Source of the DNA: Pseudomonadota bacterium
GTDB taxonomy: Bacteria; Myxococcota_A; Polyangia; Haliangiales; Haliangiaceae
NCBI GenBank assembly: GCA_022360315.1
Contig: JAKSDA010000201.1
Span: 62,001 to 126,000 of the forward strand
Reading direction: 5' to 3'
DNA length: 64,000 bases
Made by a program: the position numbers and the translations under genes
The notes under the pieces: model-generated
The model's database searches: none
What the model saw: only the letters and a program-made list of their open reading frames with translations
What the model was told of the DNA's origin: nothing
Shown here: in pieces, positions 17,328-25,749 of the stretch
How positions within the stretch are numbered: position 1 is the first letter of the stretch
Layout of the letters: every line of letters begins with the position of its first letter

Positions 17328-18308
17328 GTGCCGATCATCAGTATGCGAGAAGCACTCAACCAGGCCATGAACGAGGAGATGGAACGGGATCCCGACGTAT
17401 TCCTGATGGGCGAAGAGGTCGGCTATTACAACGGGGCATACAAGGTGTCGCAGGGACTCTTGCAGACCTTCTCGGAACGCCGGGTCATCGACGCTCCCAT
17501 CGCCGAGATGGGCTTTGCCGGCATTGGTGTGGGCGCGGCTATGGTCGGGCTGCGCCCGATCATCGAATTCATGACCTTCAACTTTTCGCTGGTCGCCATC
17601 GATCAGATCGTCAATAACGCGGCCAAGATCTATCAGATGTCGGCCGGACAGTTCTGTGTACCCATCGTGTTTCGCGGCCCGGGCGGGCCGGCTGTGCAAG
17701 TGGCCGCGCAGCACTCGCAGTCTCTCGAGTCGTTCTACGCCAACGTGCCGGGCCTCAAGGTAGTCATGCCAGCCACTGCCTACGACAGCAAAGGACTGCT
17801 AAAGACTGCAATCCGCGACGACAATCCCGTCGTGTTTATCGAGAGCGAGACCCTGTATGGCGTGACCTCGGAGGTGCCCGAAGAAGAATATCTCATCCCG
17901 ATGGGCAAGGGCGATATCAAACGCGAGGGACAGCACGTAACTCTGGTCGCCTGGTCCAAGATGGTGCACACTTGCCTCGACGCGGCCGGCGAACTGGCCA
18001 CCATGGACATCGAGGCCGAAGTGGTCGACCCTCGCTCGCTGCGGCCGCTCGACAATGAGATCATCACCGACAGTGTGCGCAAGACCGGGCGCTGTGTCAT
18101 CGTCGAAGTCGGCTGGCCGCACTGCGGTTTTGGTGCAGAAATCGCCTTTCAGGTCCAGCGCGACTGTCTGGACCATCTCGATGCCCCGGTCGAACGGGTC
18201 ACCTCGGACGACGTGCCCATGCCTTATGCACTCAACCTCGAAAATGAAGTGCAGCCCCAGGTCAAAGACGTGGTGGCTGCCGTCAAGAGGGTTCTCTACC
18301 TCGAGTAG
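17328..18308 (+). CDS. pdhB: Pyruvate dehydrogenase E1 component, beta subunit
   Basis: 326 residues. The GTG at 17328 has AAGGAG at a proper distance; a GTG at 17322 overlaps that AAGGAG and is less likely. Begins MPIISMREALNQAM, as in the family. Contains EEVGYYNGAYKVSQGL and the QPHSQ-like substrate loop in the form AAQHSQSLES. Works as alpha2beta2 with the preceding gene in the cytoplasmic complex. The C-terminal transketolase domain (VVDPRSLRPLD, VEVGWPHCGFGAEIA) is complete. Confidence 0.95.
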   Translation: MPIISMREALNQAMNEEMERDPDVFLMGEEVGYYNGAYKVSQGLLQTFSERRVIDAPIAEMGFAGIGVGAAMVGLRPIIEFMTFNFSLVAIDQIVNNAAKIYQMSAGQFCVPIVFRGPGGPAVQVAAQHSQSLESFYANVPGLKVVMPATAYDSKGLLKTAIRDDNPVVFIESETLYGVTSEVPEEEYLIPMGKGDIKREGQHVTLVAWSKMVHTCLDAAGELATMDIEAEVVDPRSLRPLDNEIITDSVRKTGRCVIVEVGWPHCGFGAEIAFQVQRDCLDHLDAPVERVTSDDVPMPYALNLENEVQPQVKDVVAAVKRVLYLE

Positions 18309-18352
18309 GCGACCGATGCTGTCCGACGCGCGAGCCGCGACCGGAACGATTG

Positions 18353-18425
18353 ATCGACCGCTTGCCCGATCGGCCGCGTGCCCGCTTGACCGCTTGACCG
18401 CTCGACCGCTTGACCGCTCGACCGG
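18353..18425. repeat. Imperfect decamer repeats in the pdhB-pdhC gap
   Basis: The 267-bp gap between E1 beta and E2 contains a run of near-tandem ten-base units of the type GCTTGACCGC / GCTCGACCGC, at least four in close register at about 18389-18425 and looser ones before. No reading frame uses them convincingly. The rest of the gap has no recognised feature. Confidence 0.6.
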
Positions 18426-18575
18426 CCGCAAGACAATCCGAGCGATCGGGCGCGGGCCGGTCAGCCGATCGACCTGTAGGCAATCAATCGGCGTAACGAT
18501 TTCTGTACAGCGTGCATATATATCGAGGGCATCTCTCGCCGACAGCGCACCCACGCAACCAAGCAAAGGACGAAC

Positions 18576-20006
18576 ATGGCTCAGATCATCGGACTTCCCA
18601 AGTTGTCACCAACCATGGAGGAAGGGGTACTGGTCAAGTGGATCAAGGGTGAAGGCGACGCAGTCGAGCCCGGCGACCTCGTCGCCGAGGTCGAGACTGA
18701 TAAGGCCAACATGGATTTTAACCTCGAGGACGAGGGCGTGTTGCTCAAGCTGCTCGTCGAGGAGGGCGATACAGTCAAGCTGGGCGCGCCTGTGGCCATC
18801 TTGGGCGAAGAGGGCGAGGATATCGCCAGTCTGCTCACTGAAGTCGATGCCATGCGTGCGGGTGGTGGCCAGGCCGCTGTACCCGCCGCCGAATCTGCTC
18901 CGCCCGCCGCGCCATCAGCTGCGCCACCGGCGCCCACCGCGCCACCGGCGCCAACTGCCCCGGCTGCGGTTGCCGCTCAGCCGGCCGCCGCGCCCGCTCC
19001 ATCTAGCGGTAGAGTTCTGGCCTCACCGCTGGCCAAAACCCTGGCCATCGAGCTGGGCATCGATCTGCGCACAATCCAGGGCACGGGGCCGGGTGGGCGT
19101 ATCGTGGAGCGCGATGTTCGCGCAGCAGCCCAGGGTGCCCCCTCTGCCGCGCCCGCAGTGCCCGCAGTCGCAGCGCCCACGCCCGCAGCTGCAGTGCCCG
19201 CAGCTGCAGTGCCCGCAGTCGCAGCGCCCACGCCCGCAGTGGCTCAGGTGCCTGCCGCCCGGGAAACGAGTCTGGCCGTGGTGCCGCCGGCCGCGCCGCC
19301 ACGGCTTGCCGAAACCGACAGCGACTACCGCGACGAACCGCTGTCAGGTGTGCGCAAGACCATTGCCCAGCGTATGCTCGCGGCCAAGCGCGATATTCCC
19401 CATTTCTATCTCACCCGCAGCTTTGACGTCGCCGCCATGCTGGCGTTTCGCAAGCGCCTCAACGAACTGCTGGATGGACGCGGCAAGGTTTCGGTCAACG
19501 ACCTCATCGTCAAGGCCGTGGCATTGGCGCTCAGGCGGGTGCCCGAATGCAATGCGTCGTTCATGGACGCGGTCATTCGATATCACAATCGCGTGCACAT
19601 CGGCGTGGCGGTGGCCAGCGACCGGGGACTGATCACTCCGGTGGTACGCGACGCCGATCTCAAAGGACTGAGCGTGATCGCCGCCGAGGTGCGCGATCTG
19701 GCGCAGCGCGCGCGCGACCGCCGTCTCAAGGTCCACGAGATCCAGGGCTCGACATTCACCGTGTCCAATCTGGGCATGTTCGGTATCGAGTCGTTCCAGG
19801 CCATCGTAAACCCGCCCGAGGGTGGTATTTTGGCCGTGGGTACCGTGGTCGACCAGCCGGTCGTGGTCGATGGGGAGTTGACGGTGGCCAGACGAATGAC
19901 TGTGACTCTGTCGTGCGACCACCGGGTGATCGACGGCGCACTCGGCGCCCGCTATCTCGCCGAACTGGTCGAGCTACTCGAAAAACCCGAATCTCTGGCA
20001 CTGTAG
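18576..20006 (+). CDS. pdhC: Dihydrolipoamide acetyltransferase (E2) of pyruvate dehydrogenase
   Basis: 476 residues. One lipoyl domain (about 1-78) with the modified lysine in VETDKANMDF, an Ala/Pro linker, a peripheral-subunit-binding domain near 150-185 (ASPLAKTLAIELGIDL, GTGPGGRI), a second Ala/Pro linker, and the catalytic domain from about 250 with SCDHRVIDGA near the C-terminus. Forms the core of the complex and transfers acetyl to CoA. AAAGGA lies just before ATG 18576. The second linker carries a direct DNA repeat. Only a single lipoyl domain is present. Confidence 0.95.
   Translation: MAQIIGLPKLSPTMEEGVLVKWIKGEGDAVEPGDLVAEVETDKANMDFNLEDEGVLLKLLVEEGDTVKLGAPVAILGEEGEDIASLLTEVDAMRAGGGQAAVPAAESAPPAAPSAAPPAPTAPPAPTAPAAVAAQPAAAPAPSSGRVLASPLAKTLAIELGIDLRTIQGTGPGGRIVERDVRAAAQGAPSAAPAVPAVAAPTPAAAVPAAAVPAVAAPTPAVAQVPAARETSLAVVPPAAPPRLAETDSDYRDEPLSGVRKTIAQRMLAAKRDIPHFYLTRSFDVAAMLAFRKRLNELLDGRGKVSVNDLIVKAVALALRRVPECNASFMDAVIRYHNRVHIGVAVASDRGLITPVVRDADLKGLSVIAAEVRDLAQRARDRRLKVHEIQGSTFTVSNLGMFGIESFQAIVNPPEGGILAVGTVVDQPVVVDGELTVARRMTVTLSCDHRVIDGALGARYLAELVELLEKPESLAL
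19160..19239. repeat. Direct repeat coding the E2 Ala/Pro linker
   Basis: The same 29-bp sequence starting GCCCGCAGTCGCAGC occurs at 19160-19188 and 19211-19239, with shorter GCAGCTGCAGTGCCC copies between. It encodes the flexible AVPAVAAPTPA-type linker; copy number may drift by slippage. Confidence 0.7.
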
Positions 20007-20052
20007 CGTCGCACAGTCGCTCAGGGCGACCAGTTCCACAAAGGAGTATTCC

Positions 20053-21465
20053 ATGTCCGAGAAGAGCCAATACGATGTCGCCGTGGTCGGGGCCGGCCCG
20101 GGTGGGTATGTGGCTGCGATCCGAGCAGCCCAGCTCGGCCTCGATACCGTGTGCGTCGAGCGCGAAAACCTGGGCGGCATCTGCCTCAACTGGGGCTGCA
20201 TTCCGACCAAGGCGCTGTTGCGTTCGGCCGAAGTGCTCGAATTGTGCCACCGCGCTGATGAGTTCGGCATCAAGGTCGAAAACATCTCGTTCGACTTTGC
20301 TGCAGTGATCAAGCGCAGCCGCGATATCTCGTCCAGGATTACCAAGGGTGTCGAATTCTTGTTCCGCAAGAACAAGATCGATCATATCGCTGGATCCGCC
20401 CGGCTGGGCGGCGCCGGGCGGATCGATATCACCCTTTCCGAGGGTGGTGGCAACCGCTCGATCACCGCCAAACACATTATCGTGGCGACCGGAGCCCGGG
20501 CTCGTGAATTACCCGGTGTACCCATCGATGGCGAGCGAATCATCGAATATCGCAAGGCCATGACATTGCCCGAGCGGCCGACCTCCATGATCGTCGTCGG
20601 CGCCGGCGCGATCGGTGTCGAGTTCGCCTCGTTCTATCGCGCGCTCGGTACCGAGGTCACTATCGTCGAATTCTTGCCCCGCCTGGTGCCCAATGAGGAT
20701 GAAGAGATCTCGGCCGAACTCGAGCGCGCATTTAAAAGACGCGGAATCAAGTTTTTGACCGATCATCAGGTCACCGGAGCAGAAACCAGCGATCGCGGTG
20801 TGGCGGTAACCGTGGGGAAGCGGGGCGCGGACAGCGAGGATACGACCATCGAGGCGGACCTGGTTCTGGTCGCCATCGGGGTTACTGGCAATGTCGAGAA
20901 TATCGGCCTCGAAGACATTGGCGTGACAGTGGAGCGCGGTTTCATCAAGGTAAACGAGCACTGCGAGACCGGAGCTGGGGGAATCTACGCGATCGGTGAT
21001 GTGATCGCCACCCCGGCGTTGGCTCATGTGGCCAGTGCCGAGGGGGTCTATGTGGCCGAGCGAATCGCTGGCAAGAATCCCCCACTGGTCCCGTATGACG
21101 CCATTCCGGCCTGCACCTACTGCCATCCCGAGATCGCCTCGGTCGGCTTGACCGAAGCCCAGGCCAGAGAAAAAGGCATCTCGGTGAACGTGGGCAAATA
21201 CCCGTTCCGTCCCATGGGCAAGACCATGGCTGCCGGCGAATATCCGGGCATGGTCAAGTTGCTGTGGGCCAGCGACAACGGCGCTCTGGTCGGCGCCCAC
21301 ATGATCGGGCCGGCGGTCACCGATCTGATCGCCGAGATGACCTTGGCAAAAACGACAGAAGTCAACGCCGAAAGCCTGATCTACACTATTCATGCTCACC
21401 CGACATTTGCCGAGGCGATAAAAGAAGCGAGCGAGGATGCCTACGGACACGCCATCCACCTTTAA
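20053..21465 (+). CDS. lpdA: Dihydrolipoamide dehydrogenase (E3)
   Basis: 470 residues, standard length. Flavoprotein that reoxidises dihydrolipoamide on E2 with NAD. FAD-binding GAGPGGYVAA at the start, redox disulphide in CLNWGCIPTK, NAD-binding GAGAIGVEFA, and the catalytic His-Glu in HAHPTFAEA near the C-terminus. AAAGGAG precedes ATG 20053 by a few bases. Serves the pyruvate complex encoded just upstream. Confidence 0.97.
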   Translation: MSEKSQYDVAVVGAGPGGYVAAIRAAQLGLDTVCVERENLGGICLNWGCIPTKALLRSAEVLELCHRADEFGIKVENISFDFAAVIKRSRDISSRITKGVEFLFRKNKIDHIAGSARLGGAGRIDITLSEGGGNRSITAKHIIVATGARARELPGVPIDGERIIEYRKAMTLPERPTSMIVVGAGAIGVEFASFYRALGTEVTIVEFLPRLVPNEDEEISAELERAFKRRGIKFLTDHQVTGAETSDRGVAVTVGKRGADSEDTTIEADLVLVAIGVTGNVENIGLEDIGVTVERGFIKVNEHCETGAGGIYAIGDVIATPALAHVASAEGVYVAERIAGKNPPLVPYDAIPACTYCHPEIASVGLTEAQAREKGISVNVGKYPFRPMGKTMAAGEYPGMVKLLWASDNGALVGAHMIGPAVTDLIAEMTLAKTTEVNAESLIYTIHAHPTFAEAIKEASEDAYGHAIHL

Positions 21466-22516
21466 ATCTCGTACGGACCGCCGAGCGGCCGTGCATCTAC
21501 CCGTGTTTTCCGAAACACTGTCCTCGCCCGGCGGGCCGGGTGTCGATGGGCCGGATTCGCCCGATCAGGGGGCCGGTGATGCCCGGCCGGATTCGACCGG
21601 CCGGAAGCGGCGTCATCCGCCCTGGATCAAGGCCAGGTTTCCCAACAAGCCGACTTTCTTCGAGGTCAGAAACCGCGTGCGCGAGCTCGCTCTGCACACT
21701 GTATGCGAGAGCGCCAGCTGTCCCAATATCGGCGAGTGCTGGACCCGGCGCGCGCTCACCATCATGATCCTGGGCGATATTTGCACCCGCTCGTGCCGGT
21801 TTTGCGATGTGGCCACCGGCCGACCGCAGCCGCCCGACCCCGACGAGCCGAGACGAGTGGCCGAAATGCTCGCCGGCCTCGATCTCGAGCACACCGTGAT
21901 CACGTGCGTCGATCGCGATGATCTCGCCGATGGTGGCGCAGCCCATTGGGCCGAGACGATTCGGCGAGTGAAAACCGCGTGTCCGAACATGACTCTCGAG
22001 GTCCTGACCGGGGATTTTAAGGGACAGACCGAGCACGTGGACACTGTGCTCGAGGCAAAACCCGACGTGTTTGCCCACAACCTCGAGACCGTGCCGCGTC
22101 TATCTCGCCAGGTGCGAGTCCAGGCGAGCTATCCGCGCAGCTATCGAATTCTCGAGCACGCCAAACGGCGCGGCGCCATTACCAAGACCGGCCTCATGCT
22201 CGGCCTGGGCGAAACGCGCGACGAGATCATCGAGGTCATCAAGGACACTCATGCACTGGGCGTCGACATCATGACGCTGGGGCAGTATCTACAACCTTCC
22301 AGCAACCATCTGCCGATAGCACGGTACGTGCCACCGGAAGAGTTTGCCTGGTTGCGCAACTACGCCCTCGAACTCGGTTTCCCCCATGTCGAGTCCGGGC
22401 CGCTGGTGAGATCGTCGTATCACGCCGACGGTCAGGCCGATCTAGTCCGCGCGATCCTCACCCGTCGCTCTCGAGAGACAGCTTCACGCGATCGCGCTGC
22501 AAAGGATGCAACGTGA
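21437..22516 (+). CDS. lipA: Lipoyl synthase
   Basis: 359 residues, longer than the usual 300-330 through an N-terminal Pro/Asp/Gly-rich extension. Radical-SAM enzyme that inserts two sulfurs into octanoyl groups on E2. Both clusters are visible: CESASCPNIGEC and CTRSCRFC, with the C-terminal SSYHADG motif. The ATG at 21437 overlaps the lpdA end by 29 bp; a GTG at 21491 would avoid the overlap, and the conserved part begins only at PPWIKARFP. The position directly after the E2 and E3 genes links cofactor synthesis to its target. Confidence 0.93.
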   Translation: MPTDTPSTFKSRTDRRAAVHLPVFSETLSSPGGPGVDGPDSPDQGAGDARPDSTGRKRRHPPWIKARFPNKPTFFEVRNRVRELALHTVCESASCPNIGECWTRRALTIMILGDICTRSCRFCDVATGRPQPPDPDEPRRVAEMLAGLDLEHTVITCVDRDDLADGGAAHWAETIRRVKTACPNMTLEVLTGDFKGQTEHVDTVLEAKPDVFAHNLETVPRLSRQVRVQASYPRSYRILEHAKRRGAITKTGLMLGLGETRDEIIEVIKDTHALGVDIMTLGQYLQPSSNHLPIARYVPPEEFAWLRNYALELGFPHVESGPLVRSSYHADGQADLVRAILTRRSRETASRDRAAKDAT

Positions 22517-22522
22517 ACCGTG

Positions 22523-22559
22523 CTTGGGCCCGACCGCCAGAACGGCCGGGCCAAGTTTT
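22523..22559 (+). terminator. Intrinsic terminator after lipA
   Basis: CTTGGGCCCGACCG pairs with CGGCCGGGCCAAG (one bulge and one mismatch) around a short loop, followed directly by TTTT. It sits right after the lipA stop and before the convergent tetR end, and marks the end of the dehydrogenase operon. Confidence 0.7.
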
Positions 22560-23218
22560 CATGCAGCTTCAGCCACTCGCGCCGGTGCCAGGCGCAAACC
22601 GGTTTCGATCGCCTCAAAGGCCCATTGGGCACTCTGTTCGAACGAAGCACCCTGCAGTGACACGCTCTTGCGCGCATCGGCCGCGTGGAAAGCACCGAGA
22701 AACAGCGACCACAGGACGTCAGCTGTCTCGGTTGGTGCGACCGGGCGATACAGTCCTGTCTCGATTCCGGCAACAACGCTGGCCTCGAGGGCCTGAGAGA
22801 CCCGACGCAAGCCGTCGCTGACCGCTTCGGTGACTTCGGTCGAAAGCCGGCTACGGACCTCTGGCTGGGCCAGCGCCCGAAGGATGACGATATTCTCCGG
22901 ATCAGATGTCGCCCAATCAACGAGTCGCGACCAGCTTGTCCGGAGCGGACTGCCATGGTGGGGTTCTGTGCGCGCATTGAACTCGGCCAGCTCTGCAGCG
23001 AGTCCAGTTAGAGGGGCCTCGATCAGTGACATGTAGAGGTCTTCCTTAGACCTGAAATACAGATAGATTGCACCGACAGAGAGAGAGGCCCGCTGAGCAA
23101 CCTGTTCGATGGAGGTTTTGGCGTACCCCTTGGCGGCGAAAATCTCTCGCGCTGCCTCCTGAATGAGGCGCCGACGGGCTTGCCGTTCTTGCTTTTTGCG
23201 TTCCTGAGCGGTGGTCAT
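22559..23218 (-). CDS. TetR-family transcriptional regulator
   Basis: 219 residues. ATG 23218 opens a basic leader (TTAQERKKQERQARR) followed by the TetR helix-turn-helix at about 15-60: IQEAAREIFAAKGYAKTSIEQVAQRASLSVGAIYLYF. The C-terminal ligand domain is diverse, so the ligand cannot be read. A 17-bp perfect-arm palindrome lies 18 bp upstream of the start and is a likely own operator. The neighbours (VWA protein on the same strand, lipA convergent) do not reveal the regulon. Confidence 0.92.
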   Translation of the reverse strand: MTTAQERKKQERQARRRLIQEAAREIFAAKGYAKTSIEQVAQRASLSVGAIYLYFRSKEDLYMSLIEAPLTGLAAELAEFNARTEPHHGSPLRTSWSRLVDWATSDPENIVILRALAQPEVRSRLSTEVTEAVSDGLRRVSQALEASVVAGIETGLYRPVAPTETADVLWSLFLGAFHAADARKSVSLQGASFEQSAQWAFEAIETGLRLAPARVAEAA

Positions 23219-23236
23219 GCGCAAGGTGTAATCTGG

Positions 23237-23253
23237 TTGACGCGAGGCGTCAA
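23237..23253. promoter_or_regulatory. Operator-like palindrome upstream of tetR
   Basis: TTGACGC-GAG-GCGTCAA has 7-bp perfect arms around 3 bp, the size of a TetR operator. Read on the minus strand its first half is TTGACG, a good -35, 17 bp before TACACC, which stands 6 nt before the ATG. Binding here would block the promoter, so autorepression is likely. Confidence 0.6.
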
Positions 23254-23354
23254 GTGAATTGATGCTGCGCTGAGTCAAAAAAACCCAAATGTCGGGATCG
23301 CCTGCCGGGCCAGCGACAGAAAGTCGTTTAATTTTAATTCGATGGAGAAGCGAA

Positions 23355-24770
23355 TCAGTACATGAGGCGATATGCTTTGGCGCGGGTTTTTTTGCGAGCC
23401 CGCTTGCCGGCTTTGGAGGCTGCCGGGGCGATCTGGAACGCGTTGTCGGCGTTGTCGGCAGCTTTGCCGAGTTCGGCGCCGAGTGCTGCGTCGTTCACGG
23501 AGGACGCGATCGACTGGGCTTCTTTCCGGCGCGCTCTGAGCACTTGCATGGCGCCGGCAGAATCTCCGGCCTCGTAGCGCTCTGTGGCCAGGTTGATCGC
23601 CTTGGCGGTACGAGCTCGTTCGATATGTCGGATGGCCTCGCGGTCGCGACCGGCGAGCACCGTGTCACGATTATCGGTTACTGCGGTTCGCGCGGCGATG
23701 TGCAGGGTGCGTTGCGCCAGTGACTCGGTTGGCCGGAACGAGATCGCGATATCGGCGATCGCCATTTCTCCTGGGGTTTTGGCATCGACCCGCAGGTGGA
23801 GGACCACTTTGCGCGTCTCGCCAGCGTGCAGGTCGGCCACGGGTACGAGCACCTGCGAGCCAGTGTGTTCCATCGGGTAGCCGAAGGCATCGGCGATTTG
23901 GACGCCGGGTTTGGGCGACAGGGTCAACTGCACATGGGTTGCCACTGTGGCGCTGAGTTTGTCGAGTTCTTGCCGAAACAGGTCGGCGAGCATGAGTGAG
24001 GATTCAGCAAAATAATAATGGCCTCGGCCACTGACTGCGATCTGGGTCATCATCCGCTCGTCGAAGTCGAGGCCCACTCCCACTGTGGTGATCGAAATAC
24101 CGCGTTCGGCTGTTTGTGAGGCCAGCAGGGCCAACTGATCGAAGCCCACGATGCCCGCATTGGCGTGGCCGTCGCTGATGAGCACAATTCGCTCGACCGA
24201 AGCGGGCTCGGGATTACGAGCGATCTGGTCGTGTCCAGCCAGGAGGCCGCCCGACAGGTTGGTACCTCCATCGTCGTAAATACTATCGATGGCGCGGTAG
24301 GCGGCGCTTTTGGTGGTCTGAGTGGCCCGAGCGGATCTGAACGCCACGTCGACATCCGACCCGTAGGCAATGATGGCCACTCGGTCGCTAGGATGAAGCT
24401 GATTGACCAGCTGCCGTGCCGCTTGTTTGGCGTGGCGCAGTTTTTGTCCAGACATGGAGCCCGAACGGTCGATCACGATCGCTACGTTGACCGGCGGGCG
24501 GTTGTGCGGTTTTTCCGTGGTGGGGGCCTCGATGGTGACCGCCATGTAGCTATCGCCGGTACCGCGCAGGAGGTGACTGGATTGCATGCGGGCACTGATC
24601 TGGAGGCCGGAGGGATCGCGAGCCGTGTTCGGTGTATCAGCGATCGGGTCGAAGGCCGATCCGGTATGGGTGAAGAGAGTGGCACTGCCGGCGACGAGGC
24701 CAGCTAGAAGGAGAATCGCTGAGGTCTTGCGAGCCGGAGTCATTCGGGCTGAAACGCGTGCAGTATTCAT
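23355..24770 (-). CDS. Secreted von Willebrand factor A domain protein
   Basis: 471 residues. An N-terminal signal or anchor (about 15-40, TSAILLLAGLVAGSATLF) is followed by a VWA domain at about 90-275 with a full MIDAS: DRSGSMSG, a TNLSGG phrase and the SDGHANAG segment. The C-terminal part is beta-rich and then ends in a Lys/Arg/Ala-rich helical tail (SKAGKRARKKTRAKAYRLMY). It resembles the VWA proteins often annotated as Ca-activated chloride channel homologues, which bind partners through a divalent metal. Exported; partner unknown. A doubled AGGCTAGACC precedes the start. Confidence 0.85.
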   Translation of the reverse strand: MNTARVSARMTPARKTSAILLLAGLVAGSATLFTHTGSAFDPIADTPNTARDPSGLQISARMQSSHLLRGTGDSYMAVTIEAPTTEKPHNRPPVNVAIVIDRSGSMSGQKLRHAKQAARQLVNQLHPSDRVAIIAYGSDVDVAFRSARATQTTKSAAYRAIDSIYDDGGTNLSGGLLAGHDQIARNPEPASVERIVLISDGHANAGIVGFDQLALLASQTAERGISITTVGVGLDFDERMMTQIAVSGRGHYYFAESSLMLADLFRQELDKLSATVATHVQLTLSPKPGVQIADAFGYPMEHTGSQVLVPVADLHAGETRKVVLHLRVDAKTPGEMAIADIAISFRPTESLAQRTLHIAARTAVTDNRDTVLAGRDREAIRHIERARTAKAINLATERYEAGDSAGAMQVLRARRKEAQSIASSVNDAALGAELGKAADNADNAFQIAPAASKAGKRARKKTRAKAYRLMY

Positions 24771-24824
24771 TGGGTCTAGCCTGGTCTAGCCTGGATTATT
24801 CATCGCGAGCACCGCGGCAGGGCT

Positions 24825-25625
24825 TTAGCTATCGACCCCGGCCACTTCGATGCGCAACTCGCGGCTTACCATCAGTACAGACTCGCGTGGAATCTCTTCA
24901 AAGCCCTCCCCGGGGTGGGTATCGGCGCTGACCAGAAGCACGCCGCGGAATCCGTTGTCGCGATCTGCCTTGGTCCGGTCGCGGCTGGACTCGGCGACCA
25001 TCAGGTTGCGCATGTACAGCGGCTTATCCAGACGCGCGGCCAACATGGAACGGCCGTTGGACGCGGTGATGTTGCCCAGGTTGTATTCGACTCCGTCCTC
25101 ATTGAGGACACTCTTCGTCAGTTTGATTGCTGCGTACAAGGCCCGCCGGGACTCGGCGAGGGGAAGGTTGGGGTCCTCGACGCTCTTGGTGTCGTGAAGC
25201 AGGGATAGAAAGATGTGGAACATGTACTCGGCCGGGGTTTTGCCGTGTAGATTGCGGCGCAAGAATCCCGGTACGTGGTCGAGCAACTTGTCCTGAACCC
25301 GCGAGATATCGGCGATCGTGCCCTCCTGGGCAAAGAGCCAGCGGCGATAGCGGAACGGCTGGGTATTGACATTTCCCGACAGGCCATCTGCCACGGCTGC
25401 ATGTCCCATCACATAGTGGGACCGCAATCGCTCGAGCTGTTGGTAGAAATCGACAGGATGCTCGCTGCGTCGAGGAGTTCGGCTGAGCAACGCTTCACCG
25501 CCCTGGATATAACCCAGCCCCCAGCGCTCTACCGGGGGATCGGCCACAAGAGCACTGCGTATGGGCGCTAGTGCATGGGCGAGTTGTTCGGGTTGATTAC
25601 AAGTACATCCAAAGAGACAGGTCAT
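24825..25625 (-). CDS. Class II glutamine amidotransferase-like protein
   Basis: 266 residues. The N-terminus MTCLFGCTCNQP, GHAAVADGLSGNVNTQPF (the usual H-R-ATHG/NxHPF region) and FAQEGTIADI match YafJ-like Ntn-type glutamine amidotransferases. In that family the nucleophile is Cys2 right after Met; here Thr is residue 2 and Cys residue 3, and no other start codon would expose the Cys. Either a further cut is needed, or the protein is altered or inactive. GGAATGGAG upstream supports the ATG at 25625. Cytoplasmic; no acceptor partner is encoded nearby. Confidence 0.75.
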   Translation of the reverse strand: MTCLFGCTCNQPEQLAHALAPIRSALVADPPVERWGLGYIQGGEALLSRTPRRSEHPVDFYQQLERLRSHYVMGHAAVADGLSGNVNTQPFRYRRWLFAQEGTIADISRVQDKLLDHVPGFLRRNLHGKTPAEYMFHIFLSLLHDTKSVEDPNLPLAESRRALYAAIKLTKSVLNEDGVEYNLGNITASNGRSMLAARLDKPLYMRNLMVAESSRDRTKADRDNGFRGVLLVSADTHPGEGFEEIPRESVLMVSRELRIEVAGVDS

Positions 25626-25749
25626 GGCGCGACTCCATTCCTCACAGGCCGACCTCGAATACCTCTGTGATGACCGGCGAAGGGAACAATCACCTGCAAG
25701 GAGCTCTCAGACCCTCAAGGAACAAGGCGGCAAGGGGCCGCAAGGTAGC

